Assembly (NCBI GenBank): GCA_021324685.1
Contig: JAJPIQ010000005.1
Location: 162,603 to 226,602, forward strand
Source of the DNA: Bacteroidota bacterium
GTDB taxonomy: Bacteria; Bacteroidota; Ignavibacteria; Palsa-1295
Reading direction: 5' to 3'
Length of the DNA stretch: 64,000 nt
In this document: piece by piece, positions 18,314 through 26,909 of the stretch
Position numbering within the stretch: position 1 is the first letter of the stretch
Layout of the letters: each line of letters begins with the position of its first letter
Translations under genes and position numbers: made by a program
The notes under the pieces: generated by a model
Told to the model about the DNA's origin: nothing
The model's input: the letters and a program-made list of their open reading frames with translations, nothing else
The model's database searches: none

Positions 18314-19027
18314 ATGGGCACCTATACCGCAGAAACCATCCTGCACGAGCTTTCCCGCATGGGTAGCGGTGCGACAAAACGCATCCTCCAAAAGCATGGC
18401 GCAAAAGAGCCGCTTTTCGGAGTAAAAGTGGGCGATATGAAAACGATCGTGAAGAAAGTAAAAAAGGACCACGATCTTTCGCTCGCGCTGTTTTCCACCG
18501 GCAATTACGATGCGATGTACCTGGCCGGCCTCATCGCGGATGAGAAGAAGATTTCCGCAAAAGAGTTGGACACCTGGGCCCAACACGCCTACGCCGGCAT
18601 CAGCGACTATACGGTCCCCTGGATCGCGTCCGAAAGCCGGCATGGATGGGAACTCGGTATGAAATGGATCGAGTCCTCGCGCGAGCAGATTGCCTCGGCA
18701 GGATGGCTGACACTCGCGAACGTCCTGACGCTCCAGCCCGATGAGATGCTGGACACGAACGCGATCGAACACCTCCTGGCGCGCGTGAAGAAAGAGATTT
18801 CCACGGCCCACCACCGGGTGCGCTATGCGATGAATATGTTCCTGATCTGCGTCGGGGGGTACGTCGCCCCGCTCACCGCGAAGGCGAAAGCGATCGCAAA
18901 CACGATCGGCACTGTGACCGTTGTCATGGACGGAACGAATTCCAAGCTCCCGAATGCCGCAGAATATATTTCGAAGATGGAAAAAACGGGGCGGATCGGA
19001 AAGAAGAAAAAGCAAGCGAGGTGTTAA
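18314..19027 (+). CDS. DNA alkylation repair protein, AlkD-like
   Basis: A 237-residue all-helical HEAT-repeat protein of the AlkD-like DNA alkylation repair family, which binds and excises or recognises alkylated bases. The ATG at 18314 (MGTYTAETILHEL) is preferred over an in-frame ATG at 18290. Typical blocks are KILQKHGAKEPLFGVKVGDMK near the N-terminus, LALFSTGNYDAMYLAGLI, and a tryptophan-rich centre (TVPWIASESRHGWELGMKWI) where family members bind DNA. The C-terminus is Lys-rich (GKKKKQARC), which may bind DNA. It precedes mutS by 27 bases on the same strand, so a DNA-repair transcription unit is plausible. Catalytic identity is not certain. Confidence 0.88.
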   Translation: MGTYTAETILHELSRMGSGATKRILQKHGAKEPLFGVKVGDMKTIVKKVKKDHDLSLALFSTGNYDAMYLAGLIADEKKISAKELDTWAQHAYAGISDYTVPWIASESRHGWELGMKWIESSREQIASAGWLTLANVLTLQPDEMLDTNAIEHLLARVKKEISTAHHRVRYAMNMFLICVGGYVAPLTAKAKAIANTIGTVTVVMDGTNSKLPNAAEYISKMEKTGRIGKKKKQARC

Positions 19028-19034
19028 GCAACCG

Positions 19035-19074
19035 ATGAAGGAAGCACAGAGCGAATGAAGGAAGTACAGAGCGA
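19035..19074 (+). repeat. 20-bp tandem duplication at the mutS start
   Basis: Two copies of a 20-base unit (19035-19054 and 19055-19074) differ at one position. Each begins with ATG. The first copy encodes a 7-codon peptide MKEAQSE whose TGA overlaps the mutS ATG in an ATGA, as expected for translational coupling. The second copy is the start of mutS (MKEVQSE). Confidence 0.8.
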
Positions 19075-21721
19075 AAAAATGACGCCCCTGATGAAGCAAT
19101 ACCACTCCATCAAGGCGAAGTACCCCGAGACGATCCTCTTCTTTCGCATGGGGGATTTTTTCGAGACATTCGGGGACGATGCGATCACGACCGCAACCGT
19201 GACCGGCATTGTGCTTACCAAGCGTGGGAATGGTTCTGCCAGTGAGATCGAACTGGCGGGGTTCCCTCACCATCAGCTCGACGCGTACCTCCCAAAGATG
19301 ATCCGCGCCGGCTATCGCGTCGCCGTCTGCGAGCAGTTGGAGGACCCGAAACTTGCCAAGGGGATTGTCAAGCGGGACGTCGTGGAAGTCGTCACGCCCG
19401 GAGTACAGACGAACGAAAAGCTGCTCGATCTTGCGAAAAATACCTATGTGGGAGCGGTCGTCGTGCAAAGTGGCCTGGCGGGGATCGCCTATGCGGACGT
19501 ATCGACCGGACAGTTCACCGTCGGGGAACTTGCCGAACACCAACTGGCGGAACATCTCGAAACGATCGGGCTTTCGGAACTCCTCGTCGCCCGGAAGGAC
19601 GTCGCTCGGACCGAGCTCGCTCCCTATTACATCGCGCTTTCCAAAAAGCCCTCGATCACGAAACGCGAGGACTGGATCTTCCATGAAGAAACGGCACGGG
19701 AACTGTTGCTGCAGCATTTTAAAACCAGTTCCCTTAAGGGGTTTGGGGTTCAGGACCTTTCTCTCGGCGTCATCGCAGCCGGCGCGGTGCTCGATTATTT
19801 GCGTGAAACGCGTTCCGAAGCCAGCCTTTCGCACCTGACCCATATTTCTCGCTACGATGCGAAGGAATATCTGACGCTCGACACGACCACGCGCCGCAAT
19901 CTCGAAATTTTTTCTCCGCTCATGGGCGAAGAAAAGGAGGCGTCGCTCCTCGGGGTGCTCGATGAAACGGTAACGCCCATGGGGGCCCGGCTGTTGCGCG
20001 CATGGCTGGCGCGGCCCCTGCGCAGCTCCGAACGGATCGAACAACGCCTGAATGCCGTCGAACGATTATCGAACGAACGGGAACTTCGGGATCGGCTCCG
20101 CATGGAGCTTCGGAACGTGGGCGATCTCGAACGGCTCATCGGGCGCTTTGCCGGGGCCCGGATTCTTTCGCCGCGCGATTTCCTCATGCTGAAGTTCTCC
20201 CTCTGGCACGTCCCGGAGATCAAGACCATGGCCGAAGGGCTGGCCGAAGGAACGAATGCTCAAAGCCTGCTTACGACCGCTCATGAGAGCATTCAACTGC
20301 TGGGAGCACTGGCCGAAGAGATCGATCGGATTATTTCGCCCGAGCCGCCGGCGACGATCGCGCACTTAGGAGTCGTTCGCGATGGCGCGAATGCCGAACT
20401 CGATAATCTTCGCGCGATCACGCATACCAGCCGCGATCGTCTCGCGCAGATCCAGGCCCGGGAGCGCGAACGGACCGGCATCACCTCGCTCAAGGTCGAT
20501 TACAATAACGTCTTCGGATATTACATCGAAGTTTCGAAAGCGAACCAGGCGCGGGTCCCAGCGGACTACGAACGGCGGCAGACCATGACGAACGCCGAAC
20601 GCTACATCACGCCGGAGCTAAAAGAATACGAAGCCACGATCGCAGGTGCCGAGGAGCGCATGCAGACGATCGAACGCGACACGATTGAAGCGCTCCGCGC
20701 CCGCATTTTGCAGGACATGGAACCGCTCCGCCGCAATGCCGAAGCGCTCGCCGTGCTGGACGTCCTCGTAAACTATTCCCTGCTGGCGACGAAACAGCAA
20801 TGGTGCCGCCCGAGCTTTACCACTTCCGGCGAGTTCCGGATCGAAAACGGACGGCATCCCGTCGTCGAGCGGCGCATGCCAGTCGGGGAACGCTTTACGC
20901 CGAACAGCGTCTTTTTTTCACCAGGGGAGTTCGAGTTTTATATCATTACCGGCCCCAACATGTCCGGCAAATCGGTCTATCTTCGTCAGGCCGGGGTCCT
21001 GGCGTATCTGGCCCATACCGGATCGTTCGTTCCAGCCGACGGAGCGTCCTTTCCCATCCTGGACCGGATTTTTACCCGCGTCGGCGCGAGCGATAACGTC
21101 GCAAGCGGCGAATCGACGTTTCTTGTCGAGATGAACGAAGCCGCGAACATCCTTTCGAACGCCACAAAAGATTCCCTCCTGCTGTTCGACGAATTGGGGC
21201 GTGGCACATCGACCTTTGACGGAATTTCCATCGCCTGGGCCATCGCGGAACACATTCACGACACGCTGCCGGGCGCTCGAACGCTCTTCGCAACGCATTA
21301 TCACGAATTGAACGCGCTCGCCGAACGGCATGCTCGGATTCATAACCTCAAGGTAGAGGTCCGCGAAGCCGAAGGGAAAGTTCACTTCCTCCATAAGATC
21401 GCACCGGGATTTGCCGACCATTCCTATGGGATCGAGGTCGCGGCCATGGCGGGCATTCCACTGGACGTGATCCGCCGCGCTCGCGAGATCCTTCGCTCGC
21501 TCGAGGAGACAGAACTAAAAGTCGCCGAAGCGAAGATCCAGCGCGATATTCCGTTCGTCGAACGAACGACGCGAAAAGAACACGAGCATAAACTTCGGAA
21601 AGCGTTCGAAGATGAACGCGCCATGGCCGTCGCTCAGGAACTCCGCAGTCTCGAAGTCAATGCACTCACGCCGCTCGAAGCCCTGAATACGCTCTCCGGC
21701 TTGAAGCAGAAGCTGGGATAG
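19055..21721 (+). CDS. mutS: DNA mismatch repair protein MutS
   Basis: An 888-residue MutS1. It recognises mispairs and small loops and starts repair with MutL. The mismatch-reading Phe-x-Glu motif is present in FRMGDFFETF. The ATPase has Walker A GPNMSGKS, the SGESTFLVEMNE signature, Walker B LLFDELGRGTSTFDG and the ATHYHEL block. Length matches E. coli MutS (853) with a usual C-terminal helix end. The start at 19055 was chosen from the ORF; an internal ATG at 19079 (MTPLMKQYHS) matches family starts well and could also be used. It is preceded by the AlkD-like gene and faces sixA with 2 bases between stops. Confidence 0.97.
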   Translation: MKEVQSEKMTPLMKQYHSIKAKYPETILFFRMGDFFETFGDDAITTATVTGIVLTKRGNGSASEIELAGFPHHQLDAYLPKMIRAGYRVAVCEQLEDPKLAKGIVKRDVVEVVTPGVQTNEKLLDLAKNTYVGAVVVQSGLAGIAYADVSTGQFTVGELAEHQLAEHLETIGLSELLVARKDVARTELAPYYIALSKKPSITKREDWIFHEETARELLLQHFKTSSLKGFGVQDLSLGVIAAGAVLDYLRETRSEASLSHLTHISRYDAKEYLTLDTTTRRNLEIFSPLMGEEKEASLLGVLDETVTPMGARLLRAWLARPLRSSERIEQRLNAVERLSNERELRDRLRMELRNVGDLERLIGRFAGARILSPRDFLMLKFSLWHVPEIKTMAEGLAEGTNAQSLLTTAHESIQLLGALAEEIDRIISPEPPATIAHLGVVRDGANAELDNLRAITHTSRDRLAQIQARERERTGITSLKVDYNNVFGYYIEVSKANQARVPADYERRQTMTNAERYITPELKEYEATIAGAEERMQTIERDTIEALRARILQDMEPLRRNAEALAVLDVLVNYSLLATKQQWCRPSFTTSGEFRIENGRHPVVERRMPVGERFTPNSVFFSPGEFEFYIITGPNMSGKSVYLRQAGVLAYLAHTGSFVPADGASFPILDRIFTRVGASDNVASGESTFLVEMNEAANILSNATKDSLLLFDELGRGTSTFDGISIAWAIAEHIHDTLPGARTLFATHYHELNALAERHARIHNLKVEVREAEGKVHFLHKIAPGFADHSYGIEVAAMAGIPLDVIRRAREILRSLEETELKVAEAKIQRDIPFVERTTRKEHEHKLRKAFEDERAMAVAQELRSLEVNALTPLEALNTLSGLKQKLG

Positions 21722-21723
21722 CC

Positions 21724-22206
21724 TCACGCAATTTTTGGGGGCAAATAGGCACGCAATACTCCGCGCATTCCCGGAACATCGAAGCGGGTGAGTTCGAAGA
21801 CCGCAACCGCACTTTTTTTCATTTCGATCGCCTGCTCGGTCCCGCTCACGAGTACACTCGCCAGGCGTGAAAAGAGCGGATCGTGACCTGCGAGCATGAG
21901 CACACTGCACTCTTTTTTCTTCGACGCGACAATGGACATCGGGCTTTCGAGTTCCCGGCCCGGGCGAAGACCGTCATTGATTTCGAATGTCGCCTTCGGA
22001 GCGAACTCTTCGCACATAATACGCGCTGTTTGTTCGGCGCGCGGCAGCGGGCTGGTCACGATGACCTCCGGCGGATCGAATTCCTTTTCTTTCAGGAGTT
22101 TCGCCATCGCCTGCGTGATGCGTATGCCTTTCTTGGAAAGCACACGGTCATCGTCCCGCTCGGCGGGAGTATCGGCATCGCCATGGCGAACGAGATAAAC
22201 GATCAT
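21724..22206 (-). CDS. sixA: Phosphohistidine phosphatase SixA
   Basis: A 160-residue histidine phosphatase of the SixA branch, which removes phosphate from histidine residues of signalling proteins. The RHG motif is at the start (YLVRHGDADTPAERD), then LSKKGIRITQAMAKLL, a TSPLPRAEQTARIM block, and AGHDPL with the second active-site histidine. Length equals SixA (161 in E. coli). It is convergent with mutS. The small lipoprotein at 22252 is divergent 45 bases away. No paired kinase is nearby, so its target is unknown. Confidence 0.92.
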   Translation of the reverse strand: MIVYLVRHGDADTPAERDDDRVLSKKGIRITQAMAKLLKEKEFDPPEVIVTSPLPRAEQTARIMCEEFAPKATFEINDGLRPGRELESPMSIVASKKKECSVLMLAGHDPLFSRLASVLVSGTEQAIEMKKSAVAVFELTRFDVPGMRGVLRAYLPPKIA

Positions 22207-22251
22207 GGAAACCTCGGGTAGTGTGATGATGGGTGATGACTGGGATCCGAT

Positions 22252-22467
22252 ATGCTAAAACTCGTCGTAATAGCATCCGTCCTCCTTTTTGGCTGTGCAA
22301 AGCAAACCGCGACTTCTCGCGTCACGGATTCCACAACAAATTCCGTGCGAAAGACTTCGGATGTCCGTCCGTTCGGTCCACCGACCCGCACGTTTCGCGG
22401 TCCCGCCGATATTATAGGCGACACCGCGAAAAATGCGCGTAATCCTGCGATGGTCCGCGAGAAATAG
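22252..22467 (+). CDS. Small lipoprotein
   Basis: A 71-residue protein with a clear lipoprotein signal: a hydrophobic run VVIASVLLF and a lipobox LLFGC, so Cys16 should be lipidated. The rest (TATSRVTDSTTNSVRK..GDTAKNARNPAMVREK) is polar and disordered. I recognise no family. It is convergent with the ABC binding protein that ends on the next base. Confidence 0.65.
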   Translation: MLKLVVIASVLLFGCAKQTATSRVTDSTTNSVRKTSDVRPFGPPTRTFRGPADIIGDTAKNARNPAMVREK

Positions 22468-24285
22468 TTACTGTTTTGGCTCGGACCGCTGCGAAGGGTT
22501 CATGCTCATGACCGCGGCATTCGGAAGCCGCTTCGCCCCGGAACCACGGACGATCCAATAGCGCGGATCGAACGGGGGCCGCGTCGGGAAGAACTCGAAG
22601 TTATCGAAGCGGTCCAGCCAGCCGATACGGTCTGGTGTCGAGAACATGAACGTCACCGGCTGATCGTCCACGATGACATGCTGGAGCCGATGGCTAAGCT
22701 CATATCGTTTTGCACGGTCCGGCTCGATTTTGATCGCTTCCAGCAACGAGTCTGCCAGAGGGTTGGAATAGCAATAATAATTCGATCCTTTATTCTTGAT
22801 TTGCGTCGATTCCCACTCCTGGCTGATCTCATCGGCCGTGCCTTCGGACCCGGTTTGATTCCCAACCCAACCGCCATACATCGCATCGTAATTGTGATCG
22901 CGTTGATTGTCCCCGAGCACGGTCAACTCCAATTGTGTGATCTGTGCATCGATACCTGCTTTTTTAAGGTCGTTTCCTACGATCAGCAGCATCTGTTTAT
23001 TGACGTCGCTGCCACTTGCGATTTGGAACGTAAACCGGAAGGGCGTCATCTTCCCGTTGATCATTTTTTGCAGAATTCCGTCCGGACCCGGTGCCCATCC
23101 CGCAGCCGCCAATAATTTTTTCGCAGAATCGGGATTAAAGGCGGGCTGCTTCACGGTCGGGTCGTAATCCGGCTGGCACGGCGCGACCGGCCCTTCGATT
23201 TCTTTATTGAGACCGTGTGAGAGTGCCTTAAGGATTTCATCCCGGTTGATAAGCATCGTCAGTGCTTTGCGTACATTCTTATCGGAAAACAGCGGACGGG
23301 AATTATTCCAGGCAATGAATTGGACGATATTCTCGTAGATGGTGTCTTTTTTAATGTCCGGAAATTTTGTGGAATCTAATTCATTGAGATACTGGGAGGA
23401 CGTCAGCGTATTATCGATATCGATGTCCTGGTGCTTCAGTGCGATCAGCGCCGCATTCTGATCTTTGATCGTCTTAAAGGTGATCTTATCGGGATACGCT
23501 TCGAGCCAGGGATGATTCTTCGCCCAATAATTCGTGTCTCGCACGAGCGTCACATGATCGTTCGTGACCCAGGCGTCGAATTTATACGGACCGCTGCCAA
23601 TGATATGGGCGGCATCGCGCTGGATGGAAGGATTTTGAAACGCATCCGCCATTTGTTTGACGGCCGGATTCGTGGGGTTCGCTTTCTTCAGGTCTGCCCA
23701 GCCGATCTTATCGCTGATATTGGATGGATCCCAGATATGCTTCGGGATAATTCTCGTATAGGTTGTAATCTTCAGCAGATCGAAACGATACTTGTTAAAA
23801 TGGAACACGACCTGATCGGGATGTCCGGCGGGAACCCAGCAACTGTCCAGAATTCCATAGTAACTGCGGAGCGGTGCGACGTTAATGATAAAGGGGTTAT
23901 TGACGATCTTATAGGAGAAGACCACATCTTCGGCGGTCACCGGCTTTCCATCGGACCAATGGGCGGTCGGGTCCATCGTGAACGTCAGCGTTAAATGATC
24001 GGAACTTTCCTCTGGCATTTTCGCCAGCAAGGGAATAAATCCCTGCGTCCGGGGATTGTTTCCGACTAACGCTTCGAACATTTCGTTCTCGATGTAGGTC
24101 GACAATTCGAAGCTGGAGAGCATCGGATTAAGTTCGTCGACATCGGTCGGAGCATACCAGACGACCTCGTTCTTGGTGGAGAGCCCGCCTGCCGGACCTC
24201 CGGCGGTGTGACAACTTGAGAGAAATGAGGCAAAAATGAGGAATATGGAGAGAGCGAGGAAATTTTTCAGTGTTGTCATGGTCAT
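22468..24285 (-). CDS. Peptide-type ABC transporter substrate-binding lipoprotein (family 5)
   Basis: A 605-residue SBP_bac_5 protein related to DppA/OppA. The signal has a lipobox LSSC near residue 24, followed by a Gly-rich linker. Family blocks include LTLTFTMDPTAHWSDGKPVTAEDVVFSYK, ALIALKHQDIDIDN, VRKALTMLINRDEI and PFRFTFQI. Such proteins bind oligopeptides or nickel/heme-type ligands in the periplasm and feed a dpp-type permease. No permease genes are next to it, so the ligand and partner are unknown. A minus-strand TATTTTTG element (24302-24309 in plus coordinates) lies about 17 bases before the ATG and fits the TAnnTTTG promoter motif. Confidence 0.92.
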   Translation of the reverse strand: MTMTTLKNFLALSIFLIFASFLSSCHTAGGPAGGLSTKNEVVWYAPTDVDELNPMLSSFELSTYIENEMFEALVGNNPRTQGFIPLLAKMPEESSDHLTLTFTMDPTAHWSDGKPVTAEDVVFSYKIVNNPFIINVAPLRSYYGILDSCWVPAGHPDQVVFHFNKYRFDLLKITTYTRIIPKHIWDPSNISDKIGWADLKKANPTNPAVKQMADAFQNPSIQRDAAHIIGSGPYKFDAWVTNDHVTLVRDTNYWAKNHPWLEAYPDKITFKTIKDQNAALIALKHQDIDIDNTLTSSQYLNELDSTKFPDIKKDTIYENIVQFIAWNNSRPLFSDKNVRKALTMLINRDEILKALSHGLNKEIEGPVAPCQPDYDPTVKQPAFNPDSAKKLLAAAGWAPGPDGILQKMINGKMTPFRFTFQIASGSDVNKQMLLIVGNDLKKAGIDAQITQLELTVLGDNQRDHNYDAMYGGWVGNQTGSEGTADEISQEWESTQIKNKGSNYYCYSNPLADSLLEAIKIEPDRAKRYELSHRLQHVIVDDQPVTFMFSTPDRIGWLDRFDNFEFFPTRPPFDPRYWIVRGSGAKRLPNAAVMSMNPSQRSEPKQ

Positions 24286-24301
24286 AAAGAAATTGTCGCT
24301 G

Positions 24302-24309
24302 CAAAAATA
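24302..24309 (-). promoter_or_regulatory. Candidate -7 promoter element TATTTTTG
   Basis: On the minus strand TATTTTTG matches the Bacteroidota TAnnTTTG -7 consensus and lies about 17 bases upstream of the binding-protein ATG. A matching -33 element was not clear. Confidence 0.4.
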
Positions 24310-24430
24310 CGTAATTTGAACCCGGATTACGCGGATTGGATGGATTTTCCGGATCGCTCTTTCCAGAATCCTCTTTTGCCGAACGAGCTATTTTATGCTC
24401 TGGAAAGGCAGTTTTTTCGCTCTCCGGATT

Positions 24431-24477
24431 TTTAATAATGCAGCATTTAATAATGCAGCATTTAATAATGCTGCATT
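24431..24477. repeat. Triple 15-bp repeat ending in a perfect hairpin
   Basis: The unit TTTAATAATGCAGCA occurs three times in tandem. In the third copy CAG is CTG, so the last two copies form AATGCAGCATT/AATGCTGCATT (24452-24462 and 24467-24477) around a TAAT loop. It lies 36 bases after the CLC gene stop and may act as its terminator or mRNA-end stem. Confidence 0.65.
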
Positions 24478-24512
24478 CGAAATAGATTGTGCGAGTCCAT
24501 CCAATTTCAGGT

Positions 24513-26330
24513 TCAGGCTTTTTTCCAGAATGGGGTGAGGGCGATGGACTGCTGTGAATCGTTCTCTTCTTCGAGCCGCGATTCGTGCGCATGCAAGAGA
24601 TCGCTGCGGGTGAGAATGCCGACGATCTGCAGCGGGTCTTCGCGAAGCACGACCGGCAAACGCCCTACTTTCTCTACGATCATGAGGTCCGCAGCTTCGC
24701 GTAGGGTATTGTCTTCGAAGACGACCGCCGGGGTGCGATGGATCGCCGATGCGATCGCGGCGGACTCGTCCCGTTCGGCCGAAAAAATGTCTTTGCGGGA
24801 GACGACTCCCATAAGTTCCCCCTGTTCGTCTACGATCGGATAGCCACCGTGTTCGGAACCTTCGTCGTGCCGGCGGCACCAGGCGCGAATATCGGCGATG
24901 GTCTGGTCAGCGCGGAGCGTGGTCACGTTGCGCGAAAGGCTGTCGCGCACGAGCGTGCGAGCGAGAAAATCGGCACCGTATTCGCTGGGGACATGCAGCC
25001 CGCGACGCGCGATCTTTTCGGTCATGATCGTGTGCTTCATAAACGTCGTCGAAATAAGATACGCCGCCGCACAACCCCCTAAGAGTGGAAGCAGGCCGGA
25101 AGACTGGAGCGTCGTTTCGAACGCAAAGACGACCGAAGCCAGGAGTGCACGCGAAGCGCCCGCAAACATCGCGGCCATTCCGATCAGGCCGGCCATGCGG
25201 GGATCGATATAAATATCCGGGAAGATCCCATGCACCGCAACGGCCATTACGGCCCCTAAGGCACCGCCGATCGTGAACAATGGAGCGAGCGTTCCGCCGG
25301 AGGTCCCGCTGCCGAGCGCGATCGCCCAGCTTAAAAATTTGAAGGCACACAAGAAGAGGAGCGCTTCCGTGGTGAAGGAGCCGTTCAGGAACCCCGAAAT
25401 ATTATCGTATCCGACCCCCATCGTGCGAGGAACGAAATATCCGATGACGCCGACGGCCACGCCGCCAATCGCCGGCCACCACATCCAGTGAATATGAAAG
25501 CGGTGCTCGAGCTCTTCGAACAGGTCTTCGATCCAATAGACCAATTTCGTGACCCAGACGGAGACGAGTCCCACGGCAGCTCCGATCAGGATATACGTCA
25601 CGATGGCCCCTTCGCTGGGAACCGGAAGCCCGGGCATGGCAAAGACTGGTTTGAGGCCTTCGAAGGAAACACGGACCGCCGTTGCAGCAACGGCCGCAAT
25701 GGCAACCGGAATGAACGAGCGCGCTCGAAATTCGAAGAGAAGCAGTTCAATCGCGAGCAGGACCGCAGAAACCGGCGAACCGAAAATCGCCGCCATGCCG
25801 GCCGCTGCGCCGGCCGCAAGGAGCGCCTTGCGTTCGTCCGCGGTCGTTTTGAGAATTTGTCCGATGAAGGAACCGAGTGCTCCGCCCGTTGCGATGATCG
25901 GCCCTTCGGCCCCGAATGGACCGCCGGTCCCGATCGAGACGGCCGCCGAGAGCGGTTTTAAAATCGTAATGCGCGGTGGGATCCGGCTTTGGTTCAGCAG
26001 TACCTGCTCCATCGTCTCCGGGATCCCATGTCCGCGGATCGCTTTGGAACCGTATCGCGCCATAAATCCGACGATGATCCCGCCGACGACAGGAACGGCG
26101 ACGACCCACCACCCTAAATGGTTACCGGCCGGCGAGGAGAAGTGCGTCGAGGCGATCCCGAAAAACGAGAGGTTCGTCACAAAACCGATCATGGCCGTAA
26201 CGATCTGGGATATAAATCCCGCGCAGATCCCGATGATCGCCGCAAGCACGGTCATATAAAGCAGCCGGGCATCGGCGCGTCCGGCACTCGCTGGAGCTTT
26301 TATCTTCGAAAATTTTTCACTTATTTCCAT
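24513..26330 (-). CDS. CLC-family chloride/proton antiporter with CBS domains
   Basis: I placed the start at the ATG at 26330 (MEISEKFSKIK), since an 18-residue upstream extension overlaps the marR end and adds nothing. The 605-residue product has about ten to eleven membrane segments with the three CLC motifs: GHGIPE, GAEGPI with the gating glutamate that marks antiporter-type CLCs, and GTSGGTLAP. A pair of CBS domains (about 440-590, with VSRKDIFSA and LTRSDLLHA) forms the cytosolic C-terminus and may sense nucleotides. It probably exchanges chloride for protons, e.g. in acid resistance. It starts 14 bases inside the marR end, so the two are cotranscribed and translation is probably coupled. 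Confidence 0.93.
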   Translation of the reverse strand: MEISEKFSKIKAPASAGRADARLLYMTVLAAIIGICAGFISQIVTAMIGFVTNLSFFGIASTHFSSPAGNHLGWWVVAVPVVGGIIVGFMARYGSKAIRGHGIPETMEQVLLNQSRIPPRITILKPLSAAVSIGTGGPFGAEGPIIATGGALGSFIGQILKTTADERKALLAAGAAAGMAAIFGSPVSAVLLAIELLLFEFRARSFIPVAIAAVAATAVRVSFEGLKPVFAMPGLPVPSEGAIVTYILIGAAVGLVSVWVTKLVYWIEDLFEELEHRFHIHWMWWPAIGGVAVGVIGYFVPRTMGVGYDNISGFLNGSFTTEALLFLCAFKFLSWAIALGSGTSGGTLAPLFTIGGALGAVMAVAVHGIFPDIYIDPRMAGLIGMAAMFAGASRALLASVVFAFETTLQSSGLLPLLGGCAAAYLISTTFMKHTIMTEKIARRGLHVPSEYGADFLARTLVRDSLSRNVTTLRADQTIADIRAWCRRHDEGSEHGGYPIVDEQGELMGVVSRKDIFSAERDESAAIASAIHRTPAVVFEDNTLREAADLMIVEKVGRLPVVLREDPLQIVGILTRSDLLHAHESRLEEENDSQQSIALTPFWKKA

Positions 26331-26796
26331 GGTCGTTCGTCCGCTCGAGAAAGAATTCCGGCAACACGTCCGAAAGGCCGGCATGCGCGAGAATGCCGTG
26401 CAGGCTCGACGCCAGCGCCTGCTGTTCGGAATGGGATAACCGATCGATCGCTTTGATGAGCCGGTCCTGGACGGTCTCGGGCGCTCGCTCTAATTTTTTT
26501 GCACCGCGCGCCGTGATCGAAAGCATTTGCACCCGGGCGTCGGCCCGAGATCGTTCCCGTGCGACGAGCGCTTTCCTGACCAGTTTCGAGACCACGACCG
26601 ATACGGTACTTTGCCGGGTATGGGTGGCGGCCGCCAGCTCGTTGACAGACATCGCCCGCACGCCGGCCAGCTTTTCGAGTACGAAAAGCTGTGCCCCGGT
26701 AAGGCCGAGCCGCTCTTCGGAAGTCCGCGAACCGGCTTCGAGCGCATGCACCAGTACCCGTAGCGCGTCCAAAATTTCCGAGACTCGGTCCGCCAT
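26317..26796 (-). CDS. MarR-family transcriptional regulator
   Basis: A 159-residue winged-helix protein. The DNA-binding block reads MSVNELAAATHTRQSTVSVVVSKLVRKALVARERSRADARVQMLSI, with the wing in RADARVQ. The C-terminal helix is LIKAIDRLSHSEQQALASSL. Tandem near-palindromic sites at 26796-26830 sit directly at its own start codon, as for an autorepressor. The CLC antiporter overlaps its end, so it probably controls that gene. The ligand is unknown. Confidence 0.88.
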   Translation of the reverse strand: MADRVSEILDALRVLVHALEAGSRTSEERLGLTGAQLFVLEKLAGVRAMSVNELAAATHTRQSTVSVVVSKLVRKALVARERSRADARVQMLSITARGAKKLERAPETVQDRLIKAIDRLSHSEQQALASSLHGILAHAGLSDVLPEFFLERTNDHGNK

Positions 26797-26830
26797 TATA
26801 TTGATGTCAATTATATTGGTATCAATATAA
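26796..26830 (-). promoter_or_regulatory. Tandem MarR operator candidates
   Basis: Two tandem units TTATATTGATGTCAA and TTATATTGGTATCAA (26796-26810 and 26811-26825) each hold a TATATTG..CAATATA-type palindrome. Outer arms TTATATTGAT and ATCAATATAA (26796-26805 and 26821-26830) also pair. They begin on the marR start codon, ideal for blocking initiation. Confidence 0.65.
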
Positions 26831-26909
26831 CTTCAGATAAAGACAGTTGGTGCCGGACGCTTCGATCTTTCTTAGGAATCAGAAATTCAGCCGGGAATGC
26901 GGCGTTCGT

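Noticed and set aside
18299..20044. A 581-codon open frame on the minus strand
   Set aside because: It is wholly antisense to the AlkD-like gene and mutS, which have clear families; it is an artefact of high-GC codon use.
24431..24477. Possible CRISPR array
   Set aside because: Units are only 15 bases, contiguous, without spacers; it is a simple tandem repeat with a hairpin.
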